From assembly GCA_026874595.1 (NCBI GenBank), contig CM049318.1, forward strand, positions 49,998,750 through 50,062,749: DNA of 64,000 nucleotides. Reading direction: 5' to 3'. The notes below the pieces were generated by a model, which had not been told where the DNA came from, did not search any database, and was given only the letters and a program-made list of their open reading frames with translations. Both the position numbers and the translations under genes were made by a program. This document shows, piece after piece, positions 1 to 9,888 of the stretch. The first letter of the stretch is position 1. Every line of letters starts with the position of its first letter. The stretch is from Sipunculus nudus (taxonomy: Eukaryota > Annelida > Sipuncula > Golfingiida > Sipunculidae).

Positions 1-814
1 TAATCTGGAAGGCACCTTTTCTGTTTGTGTTTGGTCAATTGCTGCCTATCCTTAGCAAGCACATACGGATGGGGGGGGGGGGGGGGGGGGTCCCATCGTC
101 AACAGGCCATGGACAGGAGTACCGCCCGGTAGAGAAAAATTATCGATCCCGTCCGCTGGCGCCACCTGGGAGAGAGATCATCTTACTAAATCGTTCATCG
201 TCCTACATTAGTCTCTTTCACAGACACACGATGGCGCTCCGCATCCCCCAATCTGAGCCTGGCCTGCGGAAGCGGCCACGTCCCACATAGGGTATGTGAC
301 AGATTACGAAGGCACGAATATGGACAAAGACATATCTTTATATGTCACGGGGATCATTTTTTTTACAATATTCCTTTTCCGTGCATCATAGAAGACAAAT
401 TTGCAAGAAAGAGCTTTACTTACAGCTGGAAGTGGCTGGCACACGAAAACGCAAAACGGGAAAATATAACAGCCAATGGCTAGAGAACGTCATTCTGAGC
501 TGTCCCAGCACACTGCAGAGGCGGATCCAAGAATTAAGGAAAGGGGGGGGGGGGGGGGGGGGGGGGTGAAGCAAACCCAAAAGTCCTATTGAAAAATCTT
601 AACAAAAGGTCCCCGGTTCCGGAAAGGGGGGGGGGGGGGGGGGGTCCAGGCCGCATAATTTCGTCTGAAACCTGCAGTGCGTGAAGCCTCTTTTTTTTTT
701 TTTCTTCGTTTTACACCCGACCAGCTGTACGCGAGCCCCGGAATTCTTCACTGTATAATTTAACATTCTTTCCACAGTATCCCTTCCCACCCCTCCCCCT
801 TGAGGGGGCACTGG

Positions 815-849
<35 letters not shown>

Positions 850-900
850 AGCGGATTCAGAGGGGCACAAGGGGCACATGCCCTCTTTAGCTTTCATTTT
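1..900. repeat. Low-complexity flank with poly-G and (CT)n tracts
   Basis: No convincing gene is present; every open frame here runs through homopolymers. Visible features are poly-G runs at 71-90, 543-566 and 626-644, a T run near 691-703, and a (CT)n tract at about 820-845. Short words of the form gcggat(c/t)cag precede G-rich sequence at 521 and 851 and recur elsewhere in the window. Confidence 0.7.
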
Positions 901-990
901 TAGCTCAGCTGACTATAAGGCCAAAATAAAAAAAAGGTATGGTTCTCAGGCACTTTTTTTTCAGAAATCAATGCGGGCGGGCGGTTTTTT

Positions 991-3598
991 ATGCCCCCGC
1001 CACAAAGTGGCCGGGGCATATAGTTTTACCCATGTCCGTCCTTCCGTCCTTCCGAAATAAAACAGTTGTACGGACTTTTTTTTCGCAATGCCTGCAGATA
1101 TTGGCCTGATTTTTGGTGTGTGGGCAGATAATGACCAGTTACAGATCGAGTTCGCGTTTCGTCCCGGTTGACCTACTTTTGACCGTTTTACGGCTCCTTA
1201 ACTTAGAAAATTGCATGAAAAATATAAATTTTCATGACTAATACACGTGTACGGACTTTTTTTCGCAATACCTGCAGATATTGGCCTGATTTTTGGTGTC
1301 TGGGCAGATAATGACCACTTACAGATCGAGTTCGCGTTTTGTCACGTTTGACCTACTTTTGACCATTTTACGGCTCCTTAACTTAGAAAATTTCATGAAA
1401 AATATAAATTTTCATGACAAATACACATGTACGGACTTTTTTTCGCAATGCCTGCAGATATTGGCCTGATTTTTGGTGTGTGGGCAGATAATGACCAGTT
1501 ACAGATCGAGTTCGCGTTTCGTCCCGGTTGACCTACTTTTGACCGTTTTACGGCTCCTTAACTTAGAAAATTTCATGAAAAATATAAATTTTCATGACTA
1601 ATACACATGTACGGACTTTTTTTCGCAATGCCTGCAATTATTGGCCTGATTTTTGGTGTGTGGGCAGATAATGACCAGTTACAGATCGAGTTCGCGTTTC
1701 GTCCCGGTTGACCTACTTTTGACCGTTTTACGGCTCCTTAACTTAGAAAATTTCATGAAAAATATAAATTTTCATGACTAATACACATGTACGGACTTTT
1801 TTTCGCAATGCCTGCAATTATTGGCCTGATTTTTGTAGTGTGGGCAGATAATGACCAGTTACAGATCGAGTTCGCGTTTCGTCCCGATTGACCTACTTTT
1901 GACCGTTTTACGGCTCCTTAACTTAGAAAATTTCATGAAAAATATAAATTTTCATGACTAATACACATGTACGGACTTTTTTTCGCAATGCCTGCAATTA
2001 TTGGCCTGATTTTTGGTGTGTGGGCAGATAATGACCAGTTACAGATCGAGTTCGCGTTTCGTCCCGATTGACCTACTTTTGACCGTTTTACGGCTCCTTA
2101 ACTTAGAAAATTTCATGAAAAATATAAATTTTCATGACAAATACACATGTACGGACTTTTTTTCGCAATGCCTGCAATTATTGGCCTGATTTTTGGTGTG
2201 TGGGCAGATAATGACCAGTTACAGATCGAGTTCGCGTTTCGTCCCGGTTGACCTACTTTTGACCGTTTTACGGCTCCTTAACTTAGAAAATTTCATGAAA
2301 AATATAAATTTTCATGACTAATACACATGTACGGACTTTTTTTCGCAATGCCTGCAATTATTGGCCTGATTTTTGGTGTGTGGGCAGATAATGACCAGTT
2401 ACAGATCGAGTTCGCGTTTCGTCCCAGTTGACCTACTTTTGACCGTTTTACGGCTCCTTAACTTAGAAAATTTCATGAAAAATATAAATTTTCATGACAA
2501 ATACACATGTACGGACTTTTTTTTGCAATGCCTGCAGATATTGGCCTGATTTTTGGTGTCTGGGCAGATAATGACCACTTACACATCGAGTTCGCGTTTT
2601 GTCACGTTTGACCTACTTTTGACCATTTTACGGCGCCTTAACATAGAAAATTTCATGAAAAATATAAATTTTCATGACAAATACACATGTACGGATTTTT
2701 TTTCGCAATGCCTTCAGATATTGGCCTGATTTTTGGTGTGTGGGCAGATAATGACCAGTTACAGATCGAGTTCGCGTTTCGTCCCAGTTGACCTACTTTT
2801 GACCGTTTTACGGCTCCTTAACTTAGAAAATTTCATGAAAATATAAATTTTCATGACAAATACACGTGTACGGACTTTTTTTCGCAATACCTGCAGATAT
2901 TGGCCTGATTTTTGGTGTCTGGGCGGATAATTACCAGTTACAGATTGAGTTCATGTTTTGTCCCAGTTGACCTACTTTTGACTGTTTCACGTTGGTCTAA
3001 CAGAAAATTTCATAAAAAAGTGCACATGTACGGACTTTTTTCGCAATGCCTGCAGATACGGGCTTGATTTTTGGTGTGTAGGCAGATAATGACCAGTTAC
3101 AGATCAAGTTCTTGTTTTGTCTCATTTGACCTACTTTTGACCATTTGACTGCTCCTGAACATAGAAAGTTTCATGAAAAATAGAAATTTTCATAACAAAT
3201 GCATATGTACCAACTTTTTTTCCTCAATGCCTGCAGATACCACCCTGATTTTTTAATGTGTGAGCAGATAATGACAGTTGCAGATTGAGTTTGCGTTTCA
3301 TCCCGGTTGACCTACTTTTCATTGTCTTACGGCTCCTAAACATACAAAATTTCATGAAAGACAGAAATTTTTATGGAAAATGCACATGTATGGACTTTTT
3401 TTCACAGTGCCTGCAGATACTGGCCTGATTTTTGGTGTGTTGCTTGATAATGACCCGTAACAGATCGAGTTTGCATTTTGCCCTTGTTGACCTACTTTTG
3501 ACCATATGACACCTCCTGAACTTAAAATTTTTCAAAATTTAACAAATGTTTCTAATTTGCCCTAGGCGGGGGCATTCGTGTCGTTCCGACACATCTAG
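991..3598. mobile_element. Helitron-like (pearl/HINE-type) element with satellite core
   Basis: The left end is a 13-bp-stem hairpin with one mismatch (991-1019, loop aaa), followed by a cgtccttccgtccttccg tract. The right end has the inverted word ggcgggggcat (3565-3575, matching 991-1001), a perfect 6-bp-stem hairpin (3578-3592, loop ttc) and then atctagt. Between them is a tandem array. A hairpin close to a CTAG-like terminus, short sub-terminal inverted repeats and a minisatellite core are the known hallmarks of non-autonomous Helitron-like elements such as the bivalve pearl/CvA group. Assignment from memory of that family is tentative. Confidence 0.5.
1070..3550 (+). repeat. 180-bp tandem satellite array, ~14 units
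   Basis: Units begin with acggacttttttt and start at about 1070, 1251, 1431, 1611, 1791, 1971, 2151, 2331, 2511, 2691, 2870, 3030, 3199 and 3390. The middle units are nearly identical and exactly 180 bp. The last four are shorter and clearly more diverged, so the array decays toward its right edge. Each unit contains cctgca(g/a), ggcctgatttttgg and a short palindrome-like atgaaaaatataaattttcat. No coding potential. Confidence 0.95.
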
Positions 3599-3894
3599 TT
3601 TATTTTTAATTTTTTGGTATGTTCAGATAAAAATGTCAAATGATAAGGGAAAAGCATGATAATAACACATTTATTTTGCTAAACAAGTAAAAGCTCTACA
3701 TAACAAAGGAAAGTGTTTGATTTTATCTTCTTGAAAGAAATGTCCGAGCGGCTATAGCTCAAAATTGGTATGTTTCTATTGAAATCAAAATAAAAATTTT
3801 TGATGCGGGGGTTTAAAATTGATGCGGGCGCTGCCTGAGAACCATACCTTTTATTTATTTTTTTTTTTGCCTAAGTCATCTGAGCTATAGTCGT

Positions 3895-3960
3895 GGTCCA
3901 TTGTCCGTCGTCCGTCCGTCTGTCTGACCGTCCGTCTGTCCGGATGTCCGTCCGTAAGAC
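3895..3960 (+). repeat. CCGTCCGT/CTGT simple-sequence tract
   Basis: This is a tetranucleotide-like run of ccgt, ctgt and ctga units. Similar tracts lie at 1035-1053 (ccttccgt) and 59999-60033 (ctgtctgtccgtccgt), each next to dispersed-repeat sequence. Confidence 0.7.
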
Positions 3961-3999
3961 TGGCCCGTTTCGACACCATTGGACCTACGAATCTGAAAT

Positions 4000-4612
4000 T
4001 TGCCATACAGTTCGATGTCCCAAAAATCTCCTACCATGCCGAAAATTGGGTCAGTAGGACTTCGTTCCTTCGAGATATTAAGGAAAAACCTCAATTTTTT
4101 ATTAGAAATCTATTTTCACACTTCAGGACTGCCTAATATCAAAACCACTCATCTGGTTTTCTTCATATTTACCATAAATATTCCACTATATATTTCCTAT
4201 GTACATGCCAGAAATTAAGTCCGTATTATTTAATTTTAAAAAGTTATGGGCCCAAACATAATGGACTTTGTAAAAAAATCAGGAAAGATATTTGGTCACT
4301 TAAGACCAAAAGTGTTAAAGGTAGGGACTTTTTTTCAGTAATACAACTTTAATTGATCAAAATTTAAATGTATACCAAAAAAATAGATCAAAATATGTTA
4401 AATTTTTTTAAATATTGGCAAAAATATAAAATTGGTACCTTACATTTTGCCCAAGTTTGACCATGGCACATTTTTTTCCTGTAAGTACTGTGGATTTAAT
4501 TTTCACAGCATGTTTTTGTTAGCATTTTGTCTGTTAACACCAAAAATTTGAAACCAGTTGATCAAAAACTGTAGATTTTATTCAAGTTTTTAAGCACCAT
4601 GTCACATCAAGT
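4000..4612 (+). repeat. Dispersed repeat, copy 1 (uninterrupted)
   Basis: This stretch aligns along its length with 4685-4921 joined to 9511-9888. Shared landmarks are taccatgcc, gactgcctaatatcaaaaccact, gggcccaaacataatg, ttttgcccaa(g/c)tttgaccatggcac and accatgtca. It supplies the empty-site sequence (around 4228-4246) for the Harbinger insertion in copy 2. Short open frames at 4000-4218 and 4698-4916 are this repeat and not genes. Confidence 0.85.
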
Positions 4613-4684
4613 TTACATCAAGCTAGTGTTATGCAGTTTGCTAGAGCTCAGCTCCCCAGCTTCAGCTCTAAGTTCCTTAAATTA

Positions 4685-4921
4685 AGCATACTGTTAGATG
4701 TCTCCAAAATCCCCTACCATGCCAAGAATTTTATCACTAGGACTTAATTCCTTCGAAATATTAATGAAAAACTTCATTTTTCCATTAAAAACCCATTGTT
4801 ACACTGTAAGACTGCCTAATATCAAAACCACTGATCTGACTTTGATCATATATAATATACATATTTTTCTGTACATTCGCTATGCACATGCCAGAAATGA
4901 TGTCAGTATTGCGTAATTGTT
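4685..4921 (+). repeat. Dispersed repeat, copy 2, left part
   Basis: This is the left portion of the second copy of the 4000-4612 repeat. It is cut at the transposon insertion point and continues at 9511. It differs from copy 1 by scattered substitutions and small indels. Confidence 0.85.
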
Positions 4922-4939
4922 TTAACACCGACGCCGAAT

Positions 4940-5460
4940 TGATGGCGAATTAAATCGGCGAGCAAAGCGGCGGCAAAGCTTAATTAATGCGTAAAGACCG
5001 TAACAGAGCGTGAGAAAGCTTTGAGCAATTCGGGACATTCGGCAAGAGCGCCCAAAAATTTTAAACTGTTTAAAAATTTGAGGCGATCTGTCACGAATTG
5101 CGTAAAGCGGGGAGAGCGTATTAAAGCTTATCAAAGCGTCAGAAAGCTTATCAAAGTTTTGCTCAAAGCGTAGGAAAGCTTAACAGAGTTTAACAGAGCT
5201 TGGTTCAAAGCGGTGACCCCACTTTGTACGCTCTGTCACCAATTGACACGCTTTGTTAAGATGTCTCAAGATTTGATAAGATCTGGCATCAAGACCTGAC
5301 ACGTTTTCCCACGCTTTCACCAAGGATTGACACGATTTTCCACGCTTTCATCAAGGATTGACACGCTTTGTTAGGCTCTGTCGCGCTTTGTTACGATTGG
5401 CAAGCTCTTTCACGCTCTCTCACGCTCTCCCACGACACACACGCTCTGTCACCATCCCTA
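4940..5460. repeat. Harbinger left sub-terminal short-repeat array
   Basis: This region is dense in degenerate (atc)aaagcgt and aaagctta words in forward orientation up to about 5215, then in inverted acgcttt/acgctct words to 5460. It contains no gene. In DNA transposons such sub-terminal arrays commonly serve as transposase binding sites; that role here is inference. Confidence 0.75.
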
Positions 5461-5466
5461 TAAATA
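5459..5466 (+). promoter_or_regulatory. TATA box of the MADF gene
   Basis: The sequence tataaata lies about 80 bp upstream of the first ATG (5545), just inside the sub-terminal repeat array. That spacing fits a start site near 5490 and a short leader. Confidence 0.55.
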
Positions 5467-5544
5467 CCGCTGGGACTCGAGTTCTTCTAATTCCAATTGT
5501 CCCAGTGAAAGAAGTTCTAAATCTGGTGAACCCTAAAGTAAAAT

Positions 5545-7022
5545 ATGGGACCCAAGAGAGGTCGAGGCACAACCAGGAAGAACCAGAGAGGGGGACGCAG
5601 AGGCCATGTCGTTGAAATTCAGAGGGCCAGATCTCCAACTCCACCGCAAGCAGAAGAAGACATACTGGTGCCAAAGCAGCCACAGCCTGTCATAGAGTCT
5701 GGGGAAGATCAGCCTGTCATAGAGTCTGGGGAAGATCTCCCAGAAATCCCACCGGTTCCAGCAGCCCGCAAAAAGCGTAAGAATAAGCCATATTATTATG
5801 CCCAGCTGACAGAGGCTCAGAAGGAAGAGTTGATTGATTGGTTAAAACAGAACCCGTGCATCTACTCCAAGAGGCTGACTGAGTACAAAGACGCACCCAA
5901 AAAAGAGAAGCTATGGGAAGACAAAGCCAAAGCGATGGGTTTGGAGGTGGCAGCCCTGCAAACCTTCTACAAATCAAACAGAACCCAAATGAGCCGCCTG
6001 AAGAAGAGTGTTGGGAAGTCTGGTGATGGTACAGATGTTCTAGAGGACCTGTCTGCTACTGATCGATGGATCTGGGAAAAACATTTCCTTTCTGAAGGAT
6101 CACATCGAGACAGTTGAGCACAGAAACGTCGTCAGCATCCATGGCAGAAATGGGAGGGAAGCAGGCAGGACAGCACCTACATCAACAGCTACTGGGTCAG
6201 CAGCAGCAGTACCACCTACAGCAGCCTCCAACATCCAGTCAGACTCTGGGTCAGAGTCACAGTCTACACACCCCTCCTCTCGAAGACACTCCACAGAGAG
6301 TGCTGACCTCAAACAAACTCTGATGGAATACTTTTCTGGTTCCAAGAAAGTGGGTCCCTCCCCCTTTGCGAGACATATAGACGAGGGACTGGCTGAGCTT
6401 CCCAGCGACATCAGACGCACAACACATATGAAGTTGATGGCCGTTCTCCACGAGGGGCAGAAACAGGCTGAAGAGCGCCAGGAGATGCAGCAGCAGGTGC
6501 CTAGTACACTGCAGCCTACCTTCCCACAGCAGCAGCAACAGGTTGCCCCCTTCCAGCCACACCCTCAGCCGTACCTTCCCAGCTCCACCAGTAGGCATGA
6601 CCCCCTCCAGATTGATTTCACAGAATCACCAATGGCAGCCTCCACCATCCCAGTGGCCAACCCAGATGACAGGACAACAGACCAGTCTCTGGCGCTCCCA
6701 GGACCCTCAGTTCATGAGTTCACAGTTCCCTGCCATGTACTCACAACCATCATTGAGATCCCCCGTCCTCATGGACCTGGACACGGGAACAACACGTCCC
6801 GTCTCACCAATAACAAGATCATCCACTCCCTTCACTGCTACCAGCTCCCAAGGGTATGCTGCTGCTGCTACTGCCGTTGCTGACAAGACCACTGACTCCC
6901 TGAATCTGACTGACATGGTCAACAGAGCCATGACCGCTGCAGGTATCTCCACCAGGTCACCATCTCCTGTGACTCCTCTGGGAACTCCTCCAGGACCAGA
7001 AGATGACACCACCAAGAAGTGA
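5545..7022 (+). pseudogene. Harbinger MADF/Myb-like DNA-binding protein, frameshifted
   Basis: This is the accessory protein that, in PIF/Harbinger elements, helps carry the nuclease to the nucleus and to the transposon ends. The first frame opens with MGPKRGRGTTRKNQRGGRR, a basic nuclear-localisation-like tail, and then has a MADF-type region at about residues 90-160 with LIDWLKQNPCIYSKR and LWEDKAKAMG. It reaches a stop at 6115-6117. The reading continues in the next frame from about 6088 (one extra base near 6086-6090), giving KDHIETVEHRN and a long Gln/Ser/Pro-rich tail. A second shift, between about 6600 and 6700, is needed to reach the frame that ends at 7022 (...GPEDDTTKK). Explanations are two indels in a decayed gene, sequencing errors, or an unrecognised intron. 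The coding signal is strong throughout, so decay would be recent. Confidence 0.7.
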
Positions 7023-7417
7023 ATTCAGTGACTTTTTTTAAATTGACACGGGAGACCTTTAATTTTTATGCTATATGTACTATTGATATTTTGATGTTAT
7101 AATATTTGTCTGTACATTGTATTATGTATGATAAGACATAGAAGGATTTTTGTTTGGTACAATGTTTTGGAAACATTAATAATAATGTTTGCTTTGAAAG
7201 TTGTATATGTGTTATATCAAGTTGGATATATTATTATAATGATTTGGAAACAGTGATTATAATGTTTGCTTTGAAAAGTTTAAATGTATCATATTAAAGT
7301 TGGATGCATTTTTTTTTTTTAAATTGTAAATCCTGATAAATATTTTTTTTGTTAAGTTTGATGCTTTTTGTACATAGTGATTACATGTTCCATTTGATAG
7401 TAAAAGAGAATATGTTT

Positions 7418-7439
7418 AATAAAAAAAATGCATTTTATT
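7418..7439. terminator. Convergent polyadenylation signals of the two Harbinger genes
   Basis: A plus-strand AATAAA (7418-7423) and a minus-strand AATAAA (read as tttatt, 7434-7439) sit 10 bp apart in the AT-rich spacer between the converging genes. A further minus-strand candidate lies near 7575. The rest of 7023-7700 is AT-rich spacer with no gene. Confidence 0.55.
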
Positions 7440-7703
7440 ATAAAATGTAATAAAAAAAATAGAAGATATTAAACTAAAATTATGTGAACAATACAAAATA
7501 CACACAAATCACATAACAACAACAATAACATTAATAATAATAATAACATCTTCACAAGTACACATAATACAAAAATTTATTTCAAACTTATATTAAAAAT
7601 AAACAAAGTGTGCATATGGGAGAATGTTCTTATTTTTTTAGACACACAAGTCTTTATCTTCATCATCTGCTTCTGACGATATCTGAGCCACTCCTTTCTT
7701 AAC

Positions 7704-9113
7704 TCAATCAGGAAGTACCACCCCAGCCATTCTTTGTTGCCAGTCAACAGCACCCACTTGGGAGACGAAGTATTCTGTGAGATGATCTCTCTGATGTCTG
7801 GCATCCACAGTGGCGAGGTTCCCCCTTGCAGGTGGTTGCGGAACATCTTCCCAGTGAGGTCCATCTCTCCAGGCGCCTGGTACGAAGTTGTGCTCTTCAT
7901 CTTCGTGGTCCACCTCATTGGCTGCCAGCGCCACCCTCTTCCTCAGCAGGTTGTGGAGCACCACAGCAGTCTCCACCAAATCTCTGACGTTATCTACCTT
8001 CTGTTCCATTGTTCCCAAAAGGCACCGGAACCTGTTGGCCAAGATGCCAAAGGCATTCTCCACCACTCTTCTCCCCCTTGAGATCCTGTAGTTGCAGATC
8101 CTCTGTTCTTCTGTCATCCCTCTTCTACTGTATGGCTTCATCATGTAGCTCTTCAGGGCAAAAGCATCGTCACCCAGGATGAAGTAGGGAATATCAGGAT
8201 GATTTTCTCCAGGGAGAGGGCATGGTAGGGGCAGCCCTATGGACCCATCTTCTAGGCATTCGAAGAGCTCAGAGTCTGTGAATATCTGGGAGTCAGACAT
8301 GTGTCCTTTACCTCCCAGCTCAATCCAGATGAACTTGTACTCTGCATCTACCAATGCCAGCAGTGGTATGGAGAAGAATCCCTTGTAGTTGTGGAAGAGA
8401 CTGCCTGTGTTTGCTGGCTTCTTAATGGCTATGTGCTTTCCATCCAAGGCACCAATTGCATGGGGGACATTCCATCTCTGTTCAAACTGCTGGGCAAGGG
8501 TGCTCCATGCTTCAGGGGTGGTAGGTATGTTGAAGACCTCATCTTTATACGCCTCTACAATGGCCCTGCACACTTCTGGAATCATCTCTGATATGGTTGG
8601 GATACCACATCTGAAACCATATGCCAGTGATCTGTAGTTGTCCCCAGTGGCCAGATGTCTCAAGGTGATTGCCAGTTTAAGGCCAGCTGACAAAGGGTGC
8701 CTGTAGTTAGTCTCTTGCTTCTGGATGACTGGTGCCACTCTCTCCAGGATCTCATCGAACACCTCAGGGGTCACTCTGGTAAAGTTTCTGAAGGCAACAG
8801 GGTCCTCTAATCTTAGTTGTGTGTCCAGGAGGCTAGTGTACTGGCCGTACTGCTGTCTTCTTTCTTCAGTGAGCCATGGCCTGGTCCAGCAGCTCCTGAT
8901 GAATGGTCTTCTCCCTCCTGCTGGTAGGTCAACCTCCTCTTGTCTTTGCTGTTCTTCCTCTCTCTCCTCCGCCTCGAGGGCTAGGATGTAGTTATAGAGC
9001 AGGGAGACAAAGGTCATGTCTACTTCATAAGATCGTTCATACTCTGGTACACCTTGAACTTCCATATCTTGTTCTGCTGCCAAAGATGCAATGATTTCGT
9101 GTTTCTGCTGCAT
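7704..9113 (-). CDS. HARBI1-like PIF/Harbinger nuclease (transposase), intact
   Basis: This 469-residue open frame has no break. It has an acidic, Glu-rich N-terminal region, a helix-turn-helix-like segment (about residues 140-190, with LAITLRHLATGDNYRSLAYG), and a DDE_Tnp_4 nuclease domain. The catalytic triad is visible as D in GALDGKHIAIKK, D in YFILGDDAF and E in RGRRVVENAFG, with GHMSDSQIF and RRGMTEEQRICNYRISR between. Length and motif order match autonomous Harbinger nucleases, which cut and join the element ends at TWA targets. Two methionines are plausible starts: M1 (9111-9113) follows a TATA-like tatataaag with no gap, so M17 (about 9065) may be the real start. The partner gene converges on it from the left. 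Whether the nuclease is active cannot be read from sequence. Confidence 0.93.
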   Translation of the reverse strand: MQQKHEIIASLAAEQDMEVQGVPEYERSYEVDMTFVSLLYNYILALEAEEREEEQQRQEEVDLPAGGRRPFIRSCWTRPWLTEERRQQYGQYTSLLDTQLRLEDPVAFRNFTRVTPEVFDEILERVAPVIQKQETNYRHPLSAGLKLAITLRHLATGDNYRSLAYGFRCGIPTISEMIPEVCRAIVEAYKDEVFNIPTTPEAWSTLAQQFEQRWNVPHAIGALDGKHIAIKKPANTGSLFHNYKGFFSIPLLALVDAEYKFIWIELGGKGHMSDSQIFTDSELFECLEDGSIGLPLPCPLPGENHPDIPYFILGDDAFALKSYMMKPYSRRGMTEEQRICNYRISRGRRVVENAFGILANRFRCLLGTMEQKVDNVRDLVETAVVLHNLLRKRVALAANEVDHEDEEHNFVPGAWRDGPHWEDVPQPPARGNLATVDARHQRDHLTEYFVSQVGAVDWQQRMAGVVLPD

Positions 9114-9123
9114 CTTTATATAT
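9114..9123 (-). promoter_or_regulatory. TATA-like box abutting the nuclease ATG
   Basis: On the minus strand catatataaag is followed directly by ATG. If it is a true TATA box, transcription would begin inside the open frame and the downstream methionine (about 9065) would be used. Confidence 0.45.
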
Positions 9124-9149
9124 GCTCTGGATTAGAGGCGGGATGCAAT

Positions 9150-9480
9150 CGCGATCTCGAAATTTTCCATTGCGTAACAGAGCTTAAAAGAGCCTATCAA
9201 TGCACAAGAGAGCTTGATAATCGTATCAGAGCGTTATTTAAAGCGTGATAAGCGCATCAAAGCTTATCAAAGAGTATTAAAGCATATCAAAGCGTGATTT
9301 AAAGCGTAACAAATCCTGATCAATCAGCATCAAAGCGTGAGAAGCCGTAGCGATTCGGGAAATAATTTGTCGCCCAAAGCGGGAACGAACTTCGTATCAG
9401 AGCGTATCAGAGCTTATTAGAGCATAACATATCTGAGGAGATCGTGAGATTTTTTTAAAAATGACGCCGAATTGATCGCC
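9150..9480. repeat. Harbinger right sub-terminal short-repeat array
   Basis: This region holds many copies of (at)caaagcgt, tatcagagcgt and tatcaaagctt, related to the words in the left sub-terminal array. There is no open frame of interest. Confidence 0.75.
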
Positions 9481-9510
9481 GATTTAAAGCGCGACATTCG
9501 GCGTCGGTGT

Positions 9511-9888
9511 GAACTAGCTATTAAGGGCCCAAACATAATGCACTTTTTAAAAGATCAAGAAATATATTTACTCCCTTAACAAGAGAATTGCTGAAGCTAG
9601 AGACTTTTTGTCAGGGATGTAACATTGTTTAATCAAGATTCAATTGAATACCAAAAATTAGTTCTGAATTTTTCACATTTTATAAGTTATTAGTATTAAT
9701 ATAAAGTTAGTACCTTAAATTTTGCCCAACTTTGACCATGGCACGTTTGTTTCCTGAGAGCACTGTTGATATAATTTTCATATCATGCACACATAAGGAT
9801 TTCATCTTTGTAGTTTAGAAAGCTGAAAGAAATTTGCCAAATATTGTAGCTTGTATTAATGTTTATATGAGACCATGTCAGACCCAGG
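9511..9888 (+). repeat. Dispersed repeat, copy 2, right part
   Basis: This continues the repeat from 4921 after the Harbinger insertion. It shares gggcccaaacataatg and ttgaccatggcac with copy 1 (4248-4470). Confidence 0.85.

Larger units (their letters stand above)
901..3890. mobile_element. Composite repeat bounded by ~50-bp imperfect inverted repeats
   Basis: The sequence at 901-951 (tagctcag... through ggtatggttctcaggc) recurs inverted at 3833-3890. The 16-bp core at 936-951 is an exact reverse complement of 3833-3848, and the match continues with gaps across an A/T-rich spacer to the tagctcag end word. This makes 901-3890 a candidate non-autonomous DNA element of about 3 kb. There is no coding capacity. 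A second, hairpin-ended element (991-3598) lies inside it. Family assignment is inference. Confidence 0.6.
4925..9510. mobile_element. PIF/Harbinger DNA transposon, ~4.6 kb
   Basis: The ends carry a perfect 15-bp terminal inverted repeat, acaccgacgccgaat at 4925-4939 and its complement at 9496-9510. The element contains the two genes diagnostic of PIF/Harbinger: a HARBI1-like DDE nuclease (minus strand) and a MADF/Myb-like DNA-binding protein (plus strand), arranged convergently. If the ends are trimmed by one base the left flank is TAA, the usual TWA target, and the right flank is TGA, so the duplication is imperfect. The element splits a dispersed repeat whose intact copy is nearby. About 500 bp inside the left end and 350 bp inside the right end are packed with aaagcgt-type short repeats. 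Confidence 0.93.

Noticed and set aside
27-569. Two short plus-strand open frames near the left edge
   Set aside because: They read through poly-G tracts (poly-Gly) with no homology, splice signals or start context.
1070-3550. CRISPR-like array of regular repeats
   Set aside because: The whole 180-bp unit is repeated with no unique spacers, and the DNA is animal; it is a tandem satellite.
4000-4916. Paired similar open frames of 72 residues (4000-4218 and 4698-4916)
   Set aside because: The similarity comes from two copies of one noncoding dispersed repeat, and the frames are not conserved beyond the DNA match.
7734-9248. Plus-strand open frames opposite the nuclease
   Set aside because: They are antisense shadows of the HARBI1-like gene.
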